Below, one piece after another: positions 8,568 to 17,257 of a DNA stretch of 21,245 nt. The stretch spans positions 1 through 21,245 of the forward strand of contig DATHDS010000007.1 in NCBI GenBank assembly GCA_035318925.1, written 5' to 3'. Under the pieces are notes generated by a model. That model was not told the origin of the DNA. It saw nothing but the letters and a program-made list of their open reading frames with translations, and did not search any database. Made by a program: the position numbers and the translations under genes. Positions within the stretch are counted from its first letter, which is position 1. Each line of letters opens with the position of its first letter. The DNA is from VAXT01 sp035318925. GTDB taxonomy: Bacteria > Actinomycetota > Thermoleophilia > Gaiellales > Gaiellaceae.

Positions 8568-9104
8568 TGGCAGTCGAGCAGCCACAGGACAACGCCGAAG
8601 AGACTTTGCAACAGTCTGTTGCTAAGTCTGAAAAGTCGGCCGAAGAGGTCGAGCTGGAGGCGCTTCGCGTCGAGAACGAGGAGCTCATCGACACGCTCCA
8701 GCGCGTCAAGGCCGAGTTCGACAACTACCGCAAGCGGGCCGCGCGCGACCAGGAGAGCCTGGTCGCGCGGGCCGGCGAGCGGATCGTGAAGGAGCTCCTG
8801 CCGGTGCTCGACGACCTCGAGCGCGCGCTCGAGGCGGCCCACGCCCACGAGGAAGGGAAGCTCGAGGAGGGCGTCGAGCTCGTCTACCGGCAGCTCGAGC
8901 AGCTCCTCGACCGCGAGGGTCTCGTGCCCGTGGCGACGGACGGCAAGTTCGACCCGCACGTGCACGAGGCGCTGCTCACGCAGCCCTCGGCGGCCGAAGA
9001 GGGCGCCGTGATCGAGGTGCTCCAGAAGGGCTATCGCCTCGGCGACCGCGTCCTGCGCCCCGCGCGGGTGGTGGTCGCGGGGCCGAAGGAGGACAGCGCC
9101 TCCG

Positions 9105-9121
<17 letters not shown>
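8567..9121 (+). CDS. grpE: Nucleotide exchange factor GrpE
   Basis: GrpE releases ADP from DnaK and works as a homodimer. The 184-residue protein has a disordered acidic N-terminus, a long helix (~25-75, ENEELIDTLQRVKAEFDNYRKR) that forms the dimer stalk, and the C-terminal beta domain containing GLVPVATDGKFDPHVHEAL and GYRLGDRVLRPARVVV, both diagnostic. ATG overlaps the dnaK stop by one base, so re-initiation is likely; no separate promoter is seen. Codons ~13-24 are unusual: they use T- and A-ending codons rare in the neighbours and contain a 15-bp perfect palindrome at 8608-8622. The last 17 nt overlap dnaJ. Confidence 0.97.
8608..8622. repeat. 15-bp palindrome inside grpE
   Basis: GCAACAG-T-CTGTTGC, with perfect 7-bp arms and one central base, lies within a locally AT-rich patch 42 nt after the grpE start. 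It could be an RNA hairpin affecting mRNA processing, or chance. Confidence 0.4.
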
Positions 9122-10168
<1,047 letters not shown>

Positions 10169-10169
<1 letters not shown>

Positions 10170-10552
10170 TGGACGACCGGCCGCGCTACATGATCAGCGT
10201 CGCCGCCGAGCTCGTTGGCATGCACCCGCAGACGCTGCGGATCTACGAGGCCAAGGGTCTCGTCACACCGCAGCGGACGGCCGGGAACACGCGCCTCTAC
10301 TCCGAGGCCGATCTCGAACGGCTGCGGCTGATCAACCGGCTCACCACCGAGCTTGGTCTCAACCTCGCCGGCGTCGAGCACGTGATTCGGCTCGAGGAGC
10401 AGATGCGCCGCATGCAGCGGATGGTGGAGCGCCTCGAGCGCGAGATGCGTGAGCAGATCGCCGAGGTGCACCGGCAATACCGGCGCGACCTCGTCCCCTA
10501 TGACCCCAAGAACGCAGAACTGATGAGGACCCGATGGACTTCAACAAGCTGA
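10169..10552 (+). CDS. hspR: Heat-shock repressor HspR (MerR family)
   Basis: HspR is the actinobacterial autorepressor of the dnaK operon; it binds HAIR operators, with DnaK acting as co-repressor in Streptomyces. The 127-residue protein has a MerR-type winged HTH (~8-75) with MISVAAELVGMHPQTLRIYE and GNTRLYSEADLERL, a family signature, followed by a dimerising helix rich in Met, Arg and Glu (~76-103). It has no effector domain, as expected. Start ATG 10169 overlaps the dnaJ stop by one base; the last 19 nt overlap clpB. Gene order alone (directly after dnaJ) separates it from other MerR proteins, and the sequence agrees. Confidence 0.95.
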
Positions 10553-13002
10553 CGATCAAATCCCAGGAGGCGATCGCGGCTGCGCAGGAGGATGCGCGGC
10601 GCCGCGGGAACCCCGAGATCTACCCCGAGCACCTGCTGTTGGCGCTGCTCGATCAGGACCTTCCTCGGGAGCTCGTTCCCGACCCCGACGACCTGCGGGC
10701 GAAGACCGAGGCCGCCCTGCGCGAGAAGCCCTCGCTCCAGGGCGCGGCCCAGCAGCCGAGCGCCTCGACCGCGTTCTCGCGCGTCCTCGATCGCGCCGAG
10801 GAGGAGATGCGAAAGCTCGAGGACGAGTTCATCTCGACCGAGCACCTGTTGCTCGCACTCGACGCCGTCCCACGCGACGAGCTCCTGGCGCGCCTGAAGG
10901 AGGTCCGGGGCGGCCAGCGCGTCACGTCGCAGAATCCCGAAGGTACCTACCAGGCGCTCGAGAAGTTCGGCCGCGACCTGACCGAGCTCGCCGAGCAGGG
11001 CAAGCTCGACCCGGTCATCGGGCGCGACGAAGAGATCCGCCGCGTGATCCAGGTGCTCTCGCGCCGGACGAAGAACAACCCCGTGCTGATCGGCGAGCCC
11101 GGAGTGGGGAAGACCGCGATCGTCGAGGGTCTCGCCCAGCGCATCGTCGCCGGCGACGTGCCCGAGGGCCTGAAGGGCAAGCGCGTGTGGGCGCTCGACA
11201 TCGGCGCCCTGCTCGCCGGCTCGAAGTACCGCGGCGAGTTCGAGGAGCGGATCAAGGCGGTGCTCCAGGAGATCAAGAACGCGGAGGGCGAGATCGTCCT
11301 CTTCATCGACGAGCTGCACACGATCGTCGGCGCGGGCGCGGCCGAGGGCGCGGTCGATGCCGCGAACCTGCTGAAGCCGATGCTCTCGCGCGGCGAGTTG
11401 CGCGCGATCGGCGCGACGACGCTCGACGAGTACCGCAAGCACATCGAGAAGGACGCGGCCCTCGAGCGGCGCTTCCAGCCTGTTTTCGTCGGCGAGCCGT
11501 CCGTTCCGGACACGATTGCGATCCTGCGCGGCCTCAAGGAGCGCTACGAGGCACACCACGGCGTGCGCATCCGCGATGCGGCCCTGGTCGCCGCGGCGGT
11601 TCTCTCCGACCGGTACATCTCGGATCGCCAGCTCCCCGACAAGGCGATCGACCTCGTCGACGAGGCCGGGTCTCGCCTGCGCATGGAGATCGACTCCTCT
11701 CCGCTCGAGCTCGACGAGGCCGAGCGCCGCGTGCGCCAGCTCGAGATTGAGCTCGCCGCGATGGGCAAGGAATCGAAGGAACGGCGTAAGCCGGTCGAGC
11801 GCGAGCTGGCCGAGGCGAAGGAGCGCCGCGACGGGCTTGCCGCTCGCTGGGCCCGCGAGAAGGAAGCGCTCGACCGGGTCAGCGAGATCAAGCGCAAGAT
11901 CGACGAGCTGCGCATGGAGGCCGAGCGGGCCGAGCGCCACGGTGACCTTCAGCGCGTCGCGGAGATCCGCTACGGCGAGCTGCCGGAGCTCGAGCGAGAG
12001 CTCGAGGAGCGCGCTGCGCCCGAGCTCGAGCCGATGGTCAAGGAGGAGGTCGACGAGGACGACGTCGCCGAGGTCGTCGCCCGCTGGACGGGCATTCCCG
12101 TCTCGCGGCTCCTCGAGGGCGAGACAGAGAAGCTGATCCACATGGAGGAGCGGCTCCACCAGCGCGTCGTGGGCCAGGACCAGGCGGTGGAAGCCGTAGC
12201 CAATGCGCTCCGACGCGCGCGCTCGGGTCTCCAGGACCCGAACCGCCCGATCGGCTCGTTCGTCTTTCTCGGCCCGACGGGAGTCGGGAAGACCGAACTC
12301 GCCCGCGCGCTTGCCGAGTTCATGTTCGACGACGAGCGGGCGATGGTGCGCCTCGACATGTCCGAGTACCAGGAAAAGCACACGGTCTCGCGGCTTGTCG
12401 GTGCCCCGCCCGGCTACGTCGGCTTCGAGGAGGGCGGCCAGCTGACCGAGGCCGTGCGCCGCCGCCCGTACTCCGTCGTCCTGCTCGACGAGATCGAGAA
12501 GGCGCATCCAGAGGTCTTCAACATCCTGCTCCAGGTGCTCGACGACGGGCGCCTGACCGACGGCCAGGGCCGCACGGTTGACTTCCGCAACACCGTCCTC
12601 ATCATGACCTCGAACGTCCGCTCCGAAGAGGCGATGCGCGAGACGTTCCGGCCCGAGTTCCTGAACCGGATCGACGAGATCGTCGAGTTCGCGCCGCTGA
12701 GCCGCGAGCAGATCGGAGAGATCGTCGAGCTCCAGCTCGAGCGCCTCCGCGCGCGACTCGCCGAGCGGGGACTGTCCCTCGAGCTCACGGACGCCGCGAA
12801 GGAGCATCTCGCCGAAGCCGGCTGGGACCCGACCTACGGCGCAAGGCCGCTCAAGCGGGCGATCCAGCGGCTAATCGAGAACCCGCTGGCGCTGCGGCTG
12901 CTCGAAGGCGAGTTCGTCGAAGGCGACACGGTCCGGGTCGACGACAGGGACGGCGAGCTCGTCTTCGAGAAGGCGAAAGCCGCCGAGCCCGCCGCAGCGT
13001 AG
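10534..13002 (+). CDS. clpB: ATP-dependent disaggregase ClpB (Hsp100)
   Basis: ClpB is a hexameric AAA+ motor that pulls polypeptides out of aggregates and hands them to DnaK. The 822 residues show an N domain (~1-130), NBD1 with Walker A GEPGVGKT (187-194), Walker B LFIDE (256-260) and pore loop KYRGEFE (231-237), the M-domain coiled coil (~390-510) that separates ClpB from ClpA/ClpC, then NBD2 with GPTGVGKT (580-587), LLDEIEKAH (650-658) and pore loop GYVGF (627-631). It is ~35 residues shorter than E. coli ClpB; part of the loss is the helical segment between TSN (692-694) and PEFLNRIDE, here only about 13 residues. ATG overlaps hspR by 19 nt, so clpB belongs to the operon. Confidence 0.98.
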   Translation: MDFNKLTIKSQEAIAAAQEDARRRGNPEIYPEHLLLALLDQDLPRELVPDPDDLRAKTEAALREKPSLQGAAQQPSASTAFSRVLDRAEEEMRKLEDEFISTEHLLLALDAVPRDELLARLKEVRGGQRVTSQNPEGTYQALEKFGRDLTELAEQGKLDPVIGRDEEIRRVIQVLSRRTKNNPVLIGEPGVGKTAIVEGLAQRIVAGDVPEGLKGKRVWALDIGALLAGSKYRGEFEERIKAVLQEIKNAEGEIVLFIDELHTIVGAGAAEGAVDAANLLKPMLSRGELRAIGATTLDEYRKHIEKDAALERRFQPVFVGEPSVPDTIAILRGLKERYEAHHGVRIRDAALVAAAVLSDRYISDRQLPDKAIDLVDEAGSRLRMEIDSSPLELDEAERRVRQLEIELAAMGKESKERRKPVERELAEAKERRDGLAARWAREKEALDRVSEIKRKIDELRMEAERAERHGDLQRVAEIRYGELPELERELEERAAPELEPMVKEEVDEDDVAEVVARWTGIPVSRLLEGETEKLIHMEERLHQRVVGQDQAVEAVANALRRARSGLQDPNRPIGSFVFLGPTGVGKTELARALAEFMFDDERAMVRLDMSEYQEKHTVSRLVGAPPGYVGFEEGGQLTEAVRRRPYSVVLLDEIEKAHPEVFNILLQVLDDGRLTDGQGRTVDFRNTVLIMTSNVRSEEAMRETFRPEFLNRIDEIVEFAPLSREQIGEIVELQLERLRARLAERGLSLELTDAAKEHLAEAGWDPTYGARPLKRAIQRLIENPLALRLLEGEFVEGDTVRVDDRDGELVFEKAKAAEPAAA

Positions 13003-13053
13003 TCCGTTTCGGCCATCTTGCGCAGGGGCGCGCGCGCCGGAACCATCGGGGTC

Positions 13054-13212
13054 GTGTGGCGAAAGCCCGACCCCGCACCGGAACTCGTCGAGCTCATCGC
13101 GGCCCTCCAGGAACTCGGCTCGTTCTTAATGGGAATGGACGCTAAGCTGGAACTGATCATCCAGCTCCTGGGAGGTGAGAATGGCGAGGAAGGAAATCGA
13201 GCCGACTCCTGA
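13054..13212 (+). CDS. Small hypothetical protein (52 aa)
   Basis: I do not recognise a named family. From GTG 13054 the product is 52 residues, beginning MWRKPDPAPELVELIAALQE. It is mostly helical: an amphipathic stretch (~9-25), then LMGMDAKLELIIQLLGGENGEE, ending in an acidic tail. The DAKLELIIQLL segment looks like a short dimerising helix. TTG 13018 is a possible longer in-frame start (64 residues), but the Arg/Gly-rich extension looks non-coding. It lies 51 nt after clpB and overlaps the next gene by 32 nt, so it may be the distal part of the chaperone operon. No RBS is evident. Confidence 0.6.
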   Translation: MWRKPDPAPELVELIAALQELGSFLMGMDAKLELIIQLLGGENGEEGNRADS

Positions 13213-13369
13213 GGACCGGGAGCGCGTCCTCAATTCCATTGAGCACGCCCACGAGCGTCTGATGGAGACGCTTGTCCGATTCGAGGCTCGCCGCCGGGTC
13301 GAGGCCGAGCGGCGCGAACGCAGGCGCAAGCTGCTTCGGCGGCTATTCCCGTTTCGAAGAGCAGCCTAG
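13181..13369 (+). CDS. Small basic/charged hypothetical protein (62 aa)
   Basis: The 62-residue protein begins MARKEIEPTPEDRERVLNSI. It is nearly all predicted helix, with alternating Glu/Arg and a very basic C-terminus (RRERRRKLLRRLFPFRRAA) that could bind nucleic acid or acidic lipid; neither is shown. The start is convincing: GGAGGTGAGA abuts ATG 13181, one of the best RBSs in the window. GTG 13175 in the same frame falls inside that RBS and is rejected. It overlaps the preceding small gene by 32 nt, implying coupled translation. Confidence 0.7.
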   Translation: MARKEIEPTPEDRERVLNSIEHAHERLMETLVRFEARRRVEAERRERRRKLLRRLFPFRRAA

Positions 13370-13409
13370 GCATCAGCCGCCCTCACTAGAGCGGCGATGA
13401 TGCGCCGTC

Positions 13410-14174
13410 GTGTCTTTCCCTCGCGCCGAAAGCCAGCCGCCCGAAGACCGCACGGTTGGCCAGCTCATCGCCGATTCGATCCAGCTGTACGGCCGGCGGT
13501 TCTGGCGCAGTCTCGCGCTTGGCTTCGCTCCGGCCGCGTACACGATCGGAGCGGCCTTTCTGGACGGAAGCGTCAGGCTCGCCTACGGGTTCGTCGTCGG
13601 GCCTCTCGTCCTTGGCGCTACGTACGTCTGGGCAGTCCGGGTGGCGAGCGGGAGCACGGGGCGGTTCGGCCCGGCGATGCTCGCCGGTCTCGTTGCGCTC
13701 TGGCCGATCGCCCTGTCGCGCGTCGCCGTGTTCCAGGGCGTCTACTTCGTCGCGTTGGCCTGGTTCGCCTTCGTCGGTCTCGCGGTGCCGGCGGTCGTCG
13801 TTGAGGGCCTCTCGTTTCCGGACGCCTTTCGGCGTGGGAACCGGCTCGCTCGCGCCGACTTCGCCCATGCCTTCGGGGCGGTCGCGGCGCTCGCCATCAT
13901 CGTCATCGTGTCGATCTTCTCGCTCTCCCTGTTTCTGGCCGGCTTCGGCTCGCAGAGCGTCACGGTCTCGGCTGTGCTGGCGGTGGTCGTAATGTCGCCC
14001 CTCTTCTTTTTGGGCTCGGCACTCCTGTATTTCGACCAGAAGGCCCGGTTAGAGTCGGGCTCCCCACGACAAAGGAGGCGCGATGCCCGTCTACATCATG
14101 CTGACGACTCTGACCGCGCAGGGCGTCCAGACCCTGAAGTCAAACCCGGACCGGCTGCGCGAGGTAAATCGTGA
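13410..14174 (+). CDS. Polytopic membrane protein, unknown function
   Basis: The 254-residue product from GTG 13410 (in-frame TGA at 13398 fixes the upstream limit) has a short soluble start (RTVGQLIADSIQLYGRRFWRSLALG) followed by about six hydrophobic segments up to ~215. The opening resembles glycerophosphoryl-diester-phosphodiesterase-like or DUF975-like membrane domains, but I would not assign a family. The end is odd: after LLYFDQKARLE, about 40 polar residues rich in Arg, Asp and Pro follow, of which 31 are read in another frame of the GYD gene (92-nt overlap). In the next frame a TAG stands at 14049-14051, so a one-base frameshift near 14040 may have removed a normal stop. No RBS is seen. 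Confidence 0.7.
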   Translation: MSFPRAESQPPEDRTVGQLIADSIQLYGRRFWRSLALGFAPAAYTIGAAFLDGSVRLAYGFVVGPLVLGATYVWAVRVASGSTGRFGPAMLAGLVALWPIALSRVAVFQGVYFVALAWFAFVGLAVPAVVVEGLSFPDAFRRGNRLARADFAHAFGAVAALAIIVIVSIFSLSLFLAGFGSQSVTVSAVLAVVVMSPLFFLGSALLYFDQKARLESGSPRQRRRDARLHHADDSDRAGRPDPEVKPGPAARGKS

Positions 14175-14367
14175 CGTCGAGGAGCTCGGCGCGAAGGTGC
14201 TCCATCAGTGGGCGACGCTCGGCCCGTTCGACTTCGTGAACGTGATCGAGGCGCCCGATGCGGCGACGATCGTCCGCGTCTCGATGGCGCTCGGCGCGCG
14301 CGGGAGCGCGAAGCTGCAGACGCTGACCGCGCTCGAGATCGAGGAGCTGCTGACGGCGATCGGCTAG
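14083..14367 (+). CDS. GYD-domain protein
   Basis: The 94-residue protein matches the GYD domain family (dimeric ferredoxin-like alpha-beta fold), beginning MPVYIMLTTLTAQGVQTLK. It includes the typical VNRDVEELGAKVLHQWATLGPFDFVNVIEAPDAATI block and a conserved C-terminal helix. The function of these proteins is unknown; they are common in actinobacteria and archaea. AAAGGAGG lies 6 nt before ATG, fixing the start. A TAGAGT hexamer at 14050-14055 could be a -10 for its own promoter. It overlaps the tail of the upstream membrane-protein frame by 92 nt. Confidence 0.88.
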   Translation: MPVYIMLTTLTAQGVQTLKSNPDRLREVNRDVEELGAKVLHQWATLGPFDFVNVIEAPDAATIVRVSMALGARGSAKLQTLTALEIEELLTAIG

Positions 14368-14405
14368 CACCCACGCAAACTCATCACTGCCGCGCGCGTC
14401 CCAGC

Positions 14406-15527
14406 ATGTGCATGGCGCGCCTGGCACTCCTGCTCGTCCTCATCGCCGCTCTCACGAGCAGCGCGGTCGCCTCGGCACCGGTTCGCGTCTCGCTGGTCGG
14501 GAAGCGGTCGGTGCCGATTGCCGGTCGCACCTGGAAGGCTCAGCTCGCGGTGCGTCCCCGCACTTTTCGCGGGGCCGTGCGCGTGAAGGCCATGGGCGGA
14601 GGTCGAATTCAGGCGCGCGCGTCGCAGCGTCGCGGCTCGTACGTCGCGCGGCTCGTGTTCCCGGCGGCGGGCCGCTGGGTGCTCACCGCCAGCGCCGGCG
14701 GCTCGACCTCGCGACTTGGTTCTGTCCGGGTGCTGCGGCCCCGGTTGCCGCTGATCCTGACGGAGCCGACGGCGATCGACTGGGAGCCGGCGGGAACGCT
14801 GCTCGTCGTCGAGAACTCCATCGGCCGTCTCCTTCGGGTTGATCCCGCAACGGGACGCGTGGCGGTCGTCGCCTCCGGGCTGACACGGCCGTATGCCGTC
14901 GTCCGCGCCCCCTCTGGCGCGATCTTCGTCACGACTGCGAACGTGCTGAAGCGGATCGACGGGACCGGTGCCGCGGCGACCGTGGCCGAAGCCGACAGCG
15001 ACATCGGCCCGCTCACGGTCGGCGCAAACGGCGACGTCTTCTACTCGACGGCGACGCGAATCTTCCGGCTAGCGGGAGGTGCGGGCCCGCCCGTTCTGGT
15101 TGCCGGAACCGGCGTCCAAGGGGGCGGCGGCGACGGCGGCCCGGCCGTGGATGCGCAGCTTTCGTCGCCGCACGGGCTCGCCGTGGCAGCGGACGGCGCC
15201 TTGCTCGTCGCAGACTCCGGGAACAACCGGATCCGTCGCATCGATTCCGCAAGCGGTGTCATCACGCGGCTCGCAGATGTCGGCACCCCCCACGGGATGG
15301 ACGTCGGCGTTGACGGCACGATTTACGTCGTCGAGGCGGACTCCCGCCGCATCGTCCACCTGACGGCGTCCGGCGCGCGAATCGGGCTCGTCGGGCCACG
15401 ATTTGGCTTGCCCTACGACGTCGAGGTCGCCGCTGACGGCGTGGTCTACGTGCTCGAAGCGGGGCCCAGCGGCAGGGTGCGACGCATCGGCCTCGACGGG
15501 AAGGTGACGACCGTCTCGCGCCGGTGA
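14406..15527 (+). CDS. Secreted NHL-repeat beta-propeller protein with N-terminal Ig-like domain
   Basis: The 373-residue protein has a signal peptide (MCMARLALLLVLIAALTSSAVASA), then a ~85-residue beta domain (RVSLVGKRSVPIAGRTWKA to SVRVLRP) resembling YtkA/FixH-like Ig folds. NHL/SMP-30-like repeats fill residues ~115-373; LSSPHGLAVAADGALLVADSGNNRIRRID is a textbook NHL unit, and repeats such as GLTRPYAVV and GTPHGMDVGVDGTIYVVEAD follow. The length allows about six blades. NHL propellers usually bind partners or act as vitamin-like lactonases; no catalytic set is obvious here. ATG 14406 and ATG 14412 are both possible and neither has an RBS. The frame is open further upstream only as a shadow of the GYD gene. 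Confidence 0.83.
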   Translation: MCMARLALLLVLIAALTSSAVASAPVRVSLVGKRSVPIAGRTWKAQLAVRPRTFRGAVRVKAMGGGRIQARASQRRGSYVARLVFPAAGRWVLTASAGGSTSRLGSVRVLRPRLPLILTEPTAIDWEPAGTLLVVENSIGRLLRVDPATGRVAVVASGLTRPYAVVRAPSGAIFVTTANVLKRIDGTGAAATVAEADSDIGPLTVGANGDVFYSTATRIFRLAGGAGPPVLVAGTGVQGGGGDGGPAVDAQLSSPHGLAVAADGALLVADSGNNRIRRIDSASGVITRLADVGTPHGMDVGVDGTIYVVEADSRRIVHLTASGARIGLVGPRFGLPYDVEVAADGVVYVLEAGPSGRVRRIGLDGKVTTVSRR

Positions 15528-15553
15528 GCGCCATGTCCGACGGGGACCTGTCG

Positions 15554-15576
15554 CGCGGGTCTAGGCGAGGCCCGCG
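15554..15576. other. Weak hairpin at the psuG stop codon
   Basis: CGCGGG (15554-15559) pairs with CCCGCG (15571-15576) around an 11-nt loop that contains the psuG stop, between the convergent NHL and psuG genes. No T-run is present on either strand; a terminator role is uncertain. Confidence 0.25.
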
Positions 15577-16442
15577 TACGCGACGGCCACCTGCGCCGCC
15601 AGCTCCGCGTTTGCCAGCACGAGCTCACGGTTGACCTTCAGCGTGCGGCCGTCGCTCGCCTCGTGCAGGTACGAGAGGACGAAGGGCGTGATCGCCGGCC
15701 CCGTGAGCTCGCGCTCCTCGGCGGCGGCGAGCCCTTGCTCGATCAGCGGCTCCACGTCGTCGAGGCTCTCGTCCGGCGGCCTCGCGAGAACGAGCGCGGA
15801 ATGGCGGCCTAGCTGCCAGTGCGCGCGGGCGATTCGCGCTGCCGCCTCGGCGGACTCGACCCGCGCCCGCACCGGCGGCCCGCCGTGGGCCGTGTAGAAG
15901 AGCGGCAGCTCGTCCGTCCGGAAGCCGAGGACGGGCACGCCGAGCGTTTCCAGCAACTCCACGGTGGCCGGAATGTCGAGCAGCGACTTGACGCCGGAGC
16001 AGGTGACGAGCGCCTCCGTCCGCGCCAGCTCGCCGAGGTCGGCGGAGATGTCCAGGCGCTCCCCGCGATGCACGCCCCCGATTCCGCCGGTCGCCATGAA
16101 CCCGATCCCGGCCACGCGGCAGGCAGCCAGCGTCCCGCCGACCGTAGTCGCCCCGACCGCTCCCTGGACGACGCAGGCGGCAAGGTCGCGCGGCCCGACC
16201 TTGCGGGCCTCGGCCGTGAAGCGCTCCAGCTCGGCCTCCGCAAGCCCGATCCGGACGGCGCCGTCGAGGACGCCGACGGTCGCCGGAACCGCGCCCGCCT
16301 CACGGACACGGCCTTCTGCCTCGAGCCCGACCGCCACGCCTTCGCCCGCCGGAAAACCGTGCGCGACGAGCGTCGTCTCGAGCGCGACCACCGGAGCCCG
16401 TCCGGCGAGCGCATCGGCGACCTCGCGGGCGATCTCGATCAC
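15561..16442 (-). CDS. psuG: Pseudouridine-5'-phosphate glycosidase
   Basis: PsuG splits the C-C glycosidic bond of pseudouridine 5'-phosphate to uracil and ribose 5-phosphate, allowing reuse of modified nucleosides. The 293 residues fit the family. By analogy to E. coli PsuG, E22 in ALETTLVAHGFP, K81 in RKVGPRDLA, K152 in CSGVKSLLDIPAT and N278 in LANAELAAQ are the active-site residues, and D131/D135 in LDISADL bind the metal. TGGIGGVHRG (118-127) is diagnostic. GTG 16442 overlaps the psuK stop as GTGA, so the genes are translationally coupled with the kinase first. Confidence 0.95.
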   Translation of the reverse strand: MIEIAREVADALAGRAPVVALETTLVAHGFPAGEGVAVGLEAEGRVREAGAVPATVGVLDGAVRIGLAEAELERFTAEARKVGPRDLAACVVQGAVGATTVGGTLAACRVAGIGFMATGGIGGVHRGERLDISADLGELARTEALVTCSGVKSLLDIPATVELLETLGVPVLGFRTDELPLFYTAHGGPPVRARVESAEAAARIARAHWQLGRHSALVLARPPDESLDDVEPLIEQGLAAAEERELTGPAITPFVLSYLHEASDGRTLKVNRELVLANAELAAQVAVAYAGLA

Positions 16443-17242
16443 GGCATTGCTCCCGGCTTGGAGACACAGCTAGCCGCCGCCTCGGCTGCGACTCCGGGGC
16501 CGCCCACGAGGTACCCGGCCGCGAGCGCGTCTCCCGCTCCGGTCGTGTCGACGACCTCCGTGTCGAGCGCCTCGTACACCTGCCCGTCGACGACGAATCC
16601 CTCGGCGCCGCGCTTGAGCACGAGCGTGCCCGGGGTCGTTCCGCCGATCGCCTGGAGCTCGCCTTCGTTCGCGAACACGAGCTCGGGTTGCAGCAGCTCG
16701 AGTCGTTTCAGCAGGCGCTCCGGGCCGTAGGCGGCGATCCCGGCAGCAGTGGCGAGGTCGATGCTGATGCGGCCCCCCTGCGCTTGGACGGCGCCGGCTG
16801 CCTTCGCCGCGGCCTCTGCGATCGGCCTGCGCAGCAGCGAGTAGCCGGAGAGATGCAGCCACTCGCAACCGCCGAACCAGCGGACGTCGAGCTCCTCTGC
16901 GCGGAGGCCCGGAGCGACTCCCCGGTCGGAGAGCATCGTCCGGGCTCCGTCCGGGGCGACGAGCGAGACGACGACGCCGTTTGCGCCCTCCTCGACGGGC
17001 CCGTGCAGCTCGACGCCGCGCTCGACGAGCTCGCGGGCGGCCAGCTCGGCCGCCCCGTCCGAGCCGCGCTTGGCGACGAAATGGGCCTCCGCCCCCAGCG
17101 AGGCGGCCCAGGCAGCGACGTTCGCGGCCTGTCCGCCCGCCCCGACGCGGATCGCCGCGTTCCCTTCCTCGTCCGGCTTGCCCGTGCCGTCGGTTTGGAC
17201 GATCACGTCGAGCAGCAGGTCGCCGAGGGTGCAGATGCGCAC
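16439..17242 (-). CDS. psuK: PfkB-family carbohydrate kinase, probable pseudouridine kinase
   Basis: This 267-residue ribokinase-fold enzyme probably phosphorylates pseudouridine to supply PsuG. It shows GAGGQAANVAAWAASLG (34-50), a PfkB N-terminal signature, and VDTTGAGDALAAGYLVGG (231-248) with the anion hole GAGD (235-238) and catalytic D238. It is short for PfkB (usually ~300), missing some lid and loop segments. Specificity for pseudouridine is inferred from coupling to psuG; sequence alone would also allow an adenosine- or sugar-kinase label. Start GTG 17242 lies 15 nt from the divergent glycosyltransferase ATG, so the two promoters must overlap the coding starts. Confidence 0.85.
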   Translation of the reverse strand: MRICTLGDLLLDVIVQTDGTGKPDEEGNAAIRVGAGGQAANVAAWAASLGAEAHFVAKRGSDGAAELAARELVERGVELHGPVEEGANGVVVSLVAPDGARTMLSDRGVAPGLRAEELDVRWFGGCEWLHLSGYSLLRRPIAEAAAKAAGAVQAQGGRISIDLATAAGIAAYGPERLLKRLELLQPELVFANEGELQAIGGTTPGTLVLKRGAEGFVVDGQVYEALDTEVVDTTGAGDALAAGYLVGGPGVAAEAAASCVSKPGAMP

Positions 17243-17245
17243 GCC

Positions 17246-17257
17246 TAGGATCGTCGC
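17246..17257 (+). promoter_or_regulatory. Putative -10 element for leaderless transcript
   Basis: TAGGAT (17246-17251) followed by 6 nt and ATG 17258. No convincing -35 is seen. Same geometry as at moaA and at 18807. Confidence 0.35.

Noticed and set aside
10498..12807. 769-codon minus-strand frame opposite clpB, and a 651-codon one opposite dnaK (6630-8585)
   Set aside because: These mirror conserved codons of dnaK and clpB; Leu/Val/Asp/Arg-rich shadows of this kind are expected opposite GC-rich genes. No domain is recognisable.
13369..13410. Terminator after the small genes (CCGC...GCGG near 13379-13394)
   Set aside because: The stem is only about 4 bp and has no T-run.
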